From positions 1-8,840 of the forward strand of contig JAKOZM010000041.1 of the NCBI GenBank assembly GCA_029779995.1: a DNA stretch of 8,840 bases, read 5' to 3'. Of this stretch, positions 5,809 to 8,840 are shown one piece after another (positions within the stretch are counted from its first letter, which is position 1; each line of letters begins with the position of its first letter). This DNA comes from Actinomycetes bacterium (GTDB lineage: Bacteria; Actinomycetota; Actinomycetes; S36-B12; UBA10799). The translations under genes were made by a program, and so were the position numbers. The notes under the pieces are model-generated. The model had not been told where the DNA came from, ran no database searches, and saw nothing but the letters and a program-made list of their open reading frames with translations.

Positions 5809-6393
5809 GTGGAGGTTCAGCAGACCGAGGTCCAGACCGATCGGGTACTCACGGTGCCGAACGTGCTCTCGGCGCTGCGGCTGCTCGGCGTACCCCTGTT
5901 CCTGTGGTTGATCCTGGTGCCGCAGGCCGACGGCTGGGCGATCCTGCTACTGGCCGTGTCCGGCTTCACCGACTGGCTCGACGGCTATCTGGCTCGCAAA
6001 TGGAACCAGATCTCGCGGGTCGGACAGTTGCTCGATCCCGTGGCCGACCGGCTCTACATCCTGGCAACCCTCGTTGGCCTGCTGCTGCGGGGGATCGTGC
6101 CGTGGTGGTTCGTGGTCATTCTGCTGTCCCGCGACGTGCTGATGGCCGGGGTGTTGTGGCTGCTCAAGCGCCGCGATGTGGTGGGCCTGCCTGTCCACTT
6201 CCTCGGCAAGGCGGCGACTTTCAACCTCCTTTACGCGTTCCCCCTGCTGCTCATCGGTGATGGCAGCACGTGGTGGGCCGAGGCGGCGAAGATCTTCGGC
6301 TGGGCATTCGCCGTGTGGGGTACCGCGCTGTACTGGTGGGCCGCTGTTCTGTACATCGGGCAGGCGCGGCGGATCCTGGCCAGCCGCTCGTGA
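5809..6393 (+). CDS. pgsA: CDP-alcohol phosphatidyltransferase (PgsA-like phospholipid synthase)
   Basis: A 194-residue integral membrane enzyme with the complete CDP-alcohol phosphatidyltransferase motif, DWLDGYLAR followed by GQLLDPVAD. The four metal-binding or catalytic aspartates are Asp55, Asp58, Asp76 and Asp80, with Gly59, Ala62, Arg63 and Gly72 also in place. About six membrane helices are predicted, and the N-terminal VPNVLSALRLLGVPLF is typical. The enzyme joins a CDP-diacylglycerol to an alcohol acceptor, releasing CMP. The likely product is phosphatidylglycerol phosphate or a related lipid, but the acceptor cannot be read from sequence. Its position before DUF881-DUF1290-DUF881-gcvH corresponds to mycobacterial pgsA2, whose exact reaction is also uncertain. 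The start is a GTG at 5809; the end overlaps the following GTG by 4 nt (6390-6393). Confidence 0.9.
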   Translation: MEVQQTEVQTDRVLTVPNVLSALRLLGVPLFLWLILVPQADGWAILLLAVSGFTDWLDGYLARKWNQISRVGQLLDPVADRLYILATLVGLLLRGIVPWWFVVILLSRDVLMAGVLWLLKRRDVVGLPVHFLGKAATFNLLYAFPLLLIGDGSTWWAEAAKIFGWAFAVWGTALYWWAAVLYIGQARRILASRS

Positions 6394-7190
6394 CCAGCAA
6401 GAACACCGACAACCTGCTGGACCGCCTGATCGCTGATGCCCAGGCCGATGACTACGCCCTGGCAGGTCGCCCGGGCGGGCGCCATGTGGGGGTGCTGGGA
6501 TGGGTCGTTTTCGTGGTCATCGGGGTCCTGCTGGTGGCCGCCTTCCTGCAACGCCAGGACGTGCAACCGGCTGCCGCGCAGCGCCGGGCCGAATTGACCC
6601 AACGTATCGAGGCCTCGTCGGCGCGCGTGGCGCAGGCGCAGACAACGGCTGCCCAGCTGCGCGGCTCGGTGTCGCAACTGCAGCAGTTGGCCACCCGGGG
6701 TCTCGGCGACGATTTCGCTGAACAGGTCCAGGCAGTCGAGGCGGCCTCCGGTTTCGTCGGGCTGGTCGGGCCGGGTGCAGTGGTGACGCTGCGGGATGGG
6801 GCGCAGCCGTTGCCCAAGGGCGTCACCGAGGATGAGGCGCGCGTGCTGGACATCGACATGCAGATGGTCGTCAACGGACTGTGGCAGGCCGGTGCCTCCG
6901 CCATCGCGATCAACGGCATCCGGTTGACCTCGGTGACCGCGATCAGGACTGCCGGGGAAGCGATCGTGGTCGACTTCCGGCCGCTGGTGCCGCCGTACAC
7001 GATCGACGCCATCGGGCCGGAGGATCTGGCTGCTGAGTTCGAGCGCACGCCCGCCAGCGAGGAGTTGGCGCAACTCGGCATTGACTACGGCATACAGTCG
7101 AAGGTGAGTCAGGCCAACGAGATCACAGTGCCCGCATCCACGGCGAACCTGCCGACCCGGGCCGAGGTTGTGAAGGGTGGACAGCGATGA
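6390..7190 (+). CDS. DUF881 membrane-anchored protein, first copy
   Basis: A 266-residue protein made of a cytoplasmic N-terminus (1-31), one membrane helix (about 32-53), a coiled coil rich in Gln, Ala and Arg (about 58-100), and an extracytoplasmic DUF881 domain (about 118-255). The domain has the family landmarks GLVGPGAVVTLRDG, DMQMVVNGLWQAGASAIAINGIRLT and PYTIDAIGP. The GTG at 6390 overlaps the pgsA stop as GTGA, so translation is probably coupled; upstream in-frame codons inside pgsA are not needed. Family knowledge: DUF881 proteins (YlxW/YlxX in Bacillus, Rv1823/Rv1825 in M. tuberculosis) sit with the small basic protein, and in Firmicutes next to ftsA and other division genes. A role in the envelope or division complex is inferred; no enzymatic residues are apparent. 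It ends in an ATGA overlap with the next gene. Confidence 0.88.
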   Translation: MTSKNTDNLLDRLIADAQADDYALAGRPGGRHVGVLGWVVFVVIGVLLVAAFLQRQDVQPAAAQRRAELTQRIEASSARVAQAQTTAAQLRGSVSQLQQLATRGLGDDFAEQVQAVEAASGFVGLVGPGAVVTLRDGAQPLPKGVTEDEARVLDIDMQMVVNGLWQAGASAIAINGIRLTSVTAIRTAGEAIVVDFRPLVPPYTIDAIGPEDLAAEFERTPASEELAQLGIDYGIQSKVSQANEITVPASTANLPTRAEVVKGGQR

Positions 7191-7519
7191 TCGCCATCAT
7201 CGGGCTGATTGTGGGCATCGTGCTCGGCATCCTCTTCTCGCCGGAGGTGCCTGCCTGGATGGATGCCTACCTGCCGGTGGCGGTCATCGCCGGTCTGGAT
7301 GCCGTGTCGGGGGCGATCCGCAGCATGATCGACGGCAACTTCTCCGACAAGGTCTTCGTGGTGTCCTTCCTGGGCAATGTCGTGGTGGCCAGCGCGCTGG
7401 TTTGGCTCGGCGACCAACTCGGGGTGGGGGCGCAAATGACCACCGGCGTTGTCGTGGTGCTGGCGATGCGCATCTTCGCCAATGCAGCGGCCATCCGTCG
7501 CAAGGTCTTCAAGGCATGA
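7187..7519 (+). CDS. sbp: Small basic protein family (Sbp, DUF1290)
   Basis: A 110-residue membrane protein with the DUF1290 pattern. It has an N-terminal helix (IAIIGLIVGIVLGILFSP), the conserved PVAVIAGLDAVSGAIRSMIDGNFSDKVFVVSFLGN stretch (31-65), two further helices, and a basic end (AAAIRRKVFKA). About three to four membrane helices are predicted. The function is not established. Its homologue in Bacillus subtilis lies between the DUF881 gene ylxX and ftsA, and in mycobacteria it corresponds to Rv1824. Here it is enclosed between two DUF881 genes with 4-nt ATGA overlaps at both ends (7187-7190 and 7516-7519). This argues for coupled translation and a stoichiometric membrane complex. Confidence 0.92.
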   Translation: MIAIIGLIVGIVLGILFSPEVPAWMDAYLPVAVIAGLDAVSGAIRSMIDGNFSDKVFVVSFLGNVVVASALVWLGDQLGVGAQMTTGVVVVLAMRIFANAAAIRRKVFKA

Positions 7520-8181
7520 GGCGCCGGCAGTGGGGTGTGGCCGTGGTGGCGTTGCTCATCGGATTGGGGATCGTGGGGATCGTGCGGGGGCAGGACACCG
7601 AGGAGTTCCTGGCCAGTGCCCGTGAACCGGACCTCGTGCGCCTGCTGGACGACCTGCAGGCCCGACAGACGCGCCTGGACGGGGAAATCCTGCGGCTGCA
7701 GGCCGCTGAACAGCGGCTGCGCACGGGAACCAGCGCGGAAGCCCTGCAGGAGGCCCAGCAACGCGCCGATGACCTGCGCGTACTGGCCGGGACGACGCCG
7801 GTGCAGGGCCCGGGAGTCCGACTTCGCGTGGACGGCCAGGACGCCTTCTTCGCCTCCGATCTGCTTAATACCGTGCAGGAGTTGCGCGACGCCGGCGCCG
7901 AGGCCATCGAGGTCAACAATCAGCGTGTGGTGGTGAACACCTGGTTCGCCGACGAGACGGCTGGCATCTCAGTCAGTGGTGTCGTCGTCGGGTCGCCGTA
8001 CACGATCGTCGCGATCGGTGGACCCACGACAATGGCCACCGCGATGAGCATTCCTGGCGGCGTGGTCGACACGGTGGAGTCGCAGGACGGATCCGTGGTG
8101 ATCACCGAACTCGAAACCGTCACGATCGCGAGCACGGTGAACCTCCCCGCTTTGGATCCGCAGGTCAGTGTGACCGACTAG
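7516..8181 (+). CDS. DUF881 membrane-anchored protein, second copy
   Basis: A 221-residue protein, shorter than the first DUF881 copy because it nearly lacks the cytoplasmic N-terminus (MRRRQW). It has one membrane helix (7-23), a coiled coil (about 38-90, with many Leu, Gln and Arg) and the DUF881 domain (about 95-215). Landmarks are VQGPGVRLRVDG, DLLNTVQELRDAGAEAIEVNNQRV and SPYTIVAIGGP. The closing VTIASTVNLPAL parallels ITVPASTANLPTR at the end of the first copy, so the two are paralogues. The start is the ATG at 7516, in an ATGA overlap with sbp; the frame also extends upstream through sbp, but that would be a shadow. The TAG stop (8179-8181) forms the first half of a -10-like hexamer for gcvH. 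The M. tuberculosis counterpart by position is Rv1825. Confidence 0.88.
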   Translation: MRRRQWGVAVVALLIGLGIVGIVRGQDTEEFLASAREPDLVRLLDDLQARQTRLDGEILRLQAAEQRLRTGTSAEALQEAQQRADDLRVLAGTTPVQGPGVRLRVDGQDAFFASDLLNTVQELRDAGAEAIEVNNQRVVVNTWFADETAGISVSGVVVGSPYTIVAIGGPTTMATAMSIPGGVVDTVESQDGSVVITELETVTIASTVNLPALDPQVSVTD

Positions 8182-8184
8182 GGT
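8179..8184 (+). promoter_or_regulatory. Candidate -10 element (TAGGGT) for gcvH
   Basis: TAGGGT fits TANNNT and is followed by 7 nt (TCGCTGT) before ATG 8192, predicting a leaderless gcvH transcript. Its first three bases are the TAG stop of the upstream DUF881 gene. No Shine-Dalgarno sequence precedes ATG 8192, so a separate leaderless promoter is more likely than re-initiation. Confidence 0.45.
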
Positions 8185-8191
8185 TCGCTGT

Positions 8192-8575
8192 ATGACTCCT
8201 GATGATCGGCGCTTCACGCGCGAACATGAATGGATCCTGCCGCTGGAGAACGGGAACCTGCGCATCGGCATCACCGACTTCGCGCAGGACGCCCTCGGGG
8301 ACGTGGTCTTCGTGGCCCTGCCCGAGGTGGGGGCGACCGTGCGCGAGGGTGACTCCTGTGGCGAGGTGGAATCGACCAAGAGCGTCAGCGAGATCTACGC
8401 TCCTGTGGCAGGCACCGTCGTGGCCCGCAACGACGCGGTGGAGACCGCTCCGGAAACGATCAATAGTGATCCGTACGAGGCGGGCTGGCTGTTCGTGCTC
8501 ACCCCGGACAACGCCGAAGCCGTCGAGGATCTGCTGACATCTGACGACTACGCAGCCCTCATCTCTGATGTCTAA
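8192..8575 (+). CDS. gcvH: Glycine cleavage system H protein
   Basis: A 127-residue protein of normal GcvH length. It contains the N-terminal FTREHEWI block, the ITDFAQDALGDVVFVALPEVG stretch and the lipoylation site EVESTKSVSEIYAP, with Lys63 as the lysine carrying lipoate. The later APETINSDPYEAGWLFVLTP block is also typical. GcvH is the lipoyl shuttle that carries the aminomethyl group between the P, T and L proteins of glycine cleavage in the cytoplasm. No gcvP or gcvT is in the window. Placement between DUF881 and an FHA gene is the known actinobacterial arrangement rather than a glycine-cleavage operon. A lipoate-donor role for other complexes is possible but inferred. The start is ATG 8192, supported by conservation from FTREHEW onward and by the -10 hexamer. 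Confidence 0.95.
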   Translation: MTPDDRRFTREHEWILPLENGNLRIGITDFAQDALGDVVFVALPEVGATVREGDSCGEVESTKSVSEIYAPVAGTVVARNDAVETAPETINSDPYEAGWLFVLTPDNAEAVEDLLTSDDYAALISDV

Positions 8576-8589
8576 CTGTCACCTTTACA

Positions 8590-8628
8590 TATAGTGTTGT
8601 CCACGTTGAGGATACGTCGAGGAGCACA
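8590..8628 (+). promoter_or_regulatory. Leader of the FHA gene: TATAGT -10, repeated ACGTYGAGGA and Shine-Dalgarno
   Basis: The 53-bp gap after gcvH holds a good -10-like TATAGT (8590-8595). A transcription start is expected near 8602, leaving a leader of about 27 nt. GAGGAG (8619-8624) is a proper Shine-Dalgarno site before GTG 8629, so unlike its neighbours this gene appears to have a leadered mRNA. The ten-base ACGTTGAGGA (8603-8612) is repeated as ACGTCGAGGA (8614-8623), one base apart. No convincing -35 element was found. Confidence 0.45.
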
Positions 8629-8840
8629 GTGACCACCGAATGTCTGCGGTGTGGCCGCCCATTGGAACCCGAAGACCGGTTCTGCTCGGCATGCGGATCC
8701 CCCCGTCCCCCACGCGACGATGACAACGACTTGACCGGCGTCGTCGCGCTCGAACCGCAGAACACCGGTCCGGTTCCGGTCACCGAAGGCTTGGCCGGGT
8801 TGACCCGTGGGATGAGCGTGATCGTGGTGCAACGCGGCCC
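8629..8840 (+). CDS. Zinc-ribbon/FHA protein of the GarA/OdhI type (3' end outside window)
   Basis: The first 70 codons are present from a GTG at 8629. Residues 5-22 form a zinc ribbon, Cys5-x2-Cys8 and Cys19-x2-Cys22 (ECLRCG, FCSACG). An acidic linker follows (RDDDNDLTGVVALE), and then GLAGLTRGMSVIVVQRG. The last stretch matches the entry to the FHA domain of GarA/OdhI proteins (compare the LLVVKRGPNAGSRF type of sequence). The FHA domain itself lies beyond the window, so the call rests on these few residues plus the position after gcvH, where garA lies in mycobacteria. Known relatives bind and inhibit 2-oxoglutarate dehydrogenase and act on glutamate metabolism when unphosphorylated. Phosphorylation of an N-terminal Thr by PknB/PknG-type kinases shuts them off. 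Thr36 in NDLTGVV is the best candidate for that switch here. The zinc ribbon is absent from mycobacterial GarA. Confidence 0.7.
   Translation, partial: MTTECLRCGRPLEPEDRFCSACGSPRPPRDDDNDLTGVVALEPQNTGPVPVTEGLAGLTRGMSVIVVQRG

Noticed and set aside
6270..6389. Upstream extension of the first DUF881 protein into pgsA
   Set aside because: The extra 40 residues are Arg/Gly-rich shadow of pgsA, and GTG 6390 with a 4-nt stop/start overlap gives the usual short N-terminus.
6231..7073. Long minus-strand open frame opposite pgsA and the first DUF881 gene
   Set aside because: It is low-complexity shadow sequence. Both plus-strand genes match known families over their length.
7177..7515. Upstream extension of the second DUF881 protein through sbp
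   Set aside because: It would read the whole sbp gene in another frame. The ATGA overlap at 7516 and the MRRRQW-helix start are convincing.
8192..8575. Glycine cleavage operon
   Set aside because: No gcvP, gcvT or lipoate-synthesis gene is nearby. gcvH next to an FHA gene is the standard actinobacterial arrangement.
1..8840. CRISPR array, tRNA or rRNA genes, defence or prophage island
   Set aside because: I saw no regularly spaced repeats, no RNA-gene signature and no phage or defence genes. The only mobile component is the IS end at the left edge.

Overview
The window is GC-rich, densely coded DNA that reads as an actinobacterial (Actinomycetota) chromosome. The best evidence is the right-hand block pgsA – DUF881 – small basic protein (DUF1290) – DUF881 – gcvH – FHA-domain gene. 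It follows the order known from mycobacteria (pgsA2, Rv1823, Rv1824, Rv1825, gcvH, garA). Many starts also carry a TANNNT-like hexamer 6-7 nt upstream of the start codon, the usual look of leaderless actinobacterial promoters. I cannot name a genus.

Left part (1-1460): the 3' end of an ISL3-family transposase (+) runs into what looks like the right terminal repeat of its insertion sequence. That end abuts, and supplies the last codons of, a minus-strand kinase-like DUF4032 gene. The DUF4032 protein therefore seems to end in a 10-residue tail encoded by the IS. Divergent from it, across only 16 bp, is a TerC-family membrane protein, probably a metal (Mn2+) transporter.

Middle (2614-5804): a minus-strand overlapping set encodes a four-helix membrane protein of unknown function, AzlC and AzlD (branched-chain amino acid exporter). 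Across 32 bp, a plus-strand gene encodes a secreted zinc-metalloprotease-like protein (HELVH motif, six cysteines, C-terminal fibronectin-III-like domain). It is followed by a membrane-anchored protein of unknown function with helices at both ends.

Right part (5809-8840): a CDP-alcohol phosphatidyltransferase, two DUF881 proteins flanking the small basic protein (all joined by 4-nt start/stop overlaps), then GcvH, and the beginning of a zinc-ribbon/FHA protein of the GarA/OdhI type cut by the window edge. DUF881/Sbp is a membrane module also found beside division genes in Firmicutes. GarA/OdhI proteins control 2-oxoglutarate metabolism by Ser/Thr phosphorylation.

Nothing here is plainly a new multi-gene system. 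The most interesting signals are the IS-encoded C-terminal tail, two very compact divergent promoter regions, -10 hexamers built on upstream stop codons, and an atypically spaced metal-binding motif in the secreted protease.
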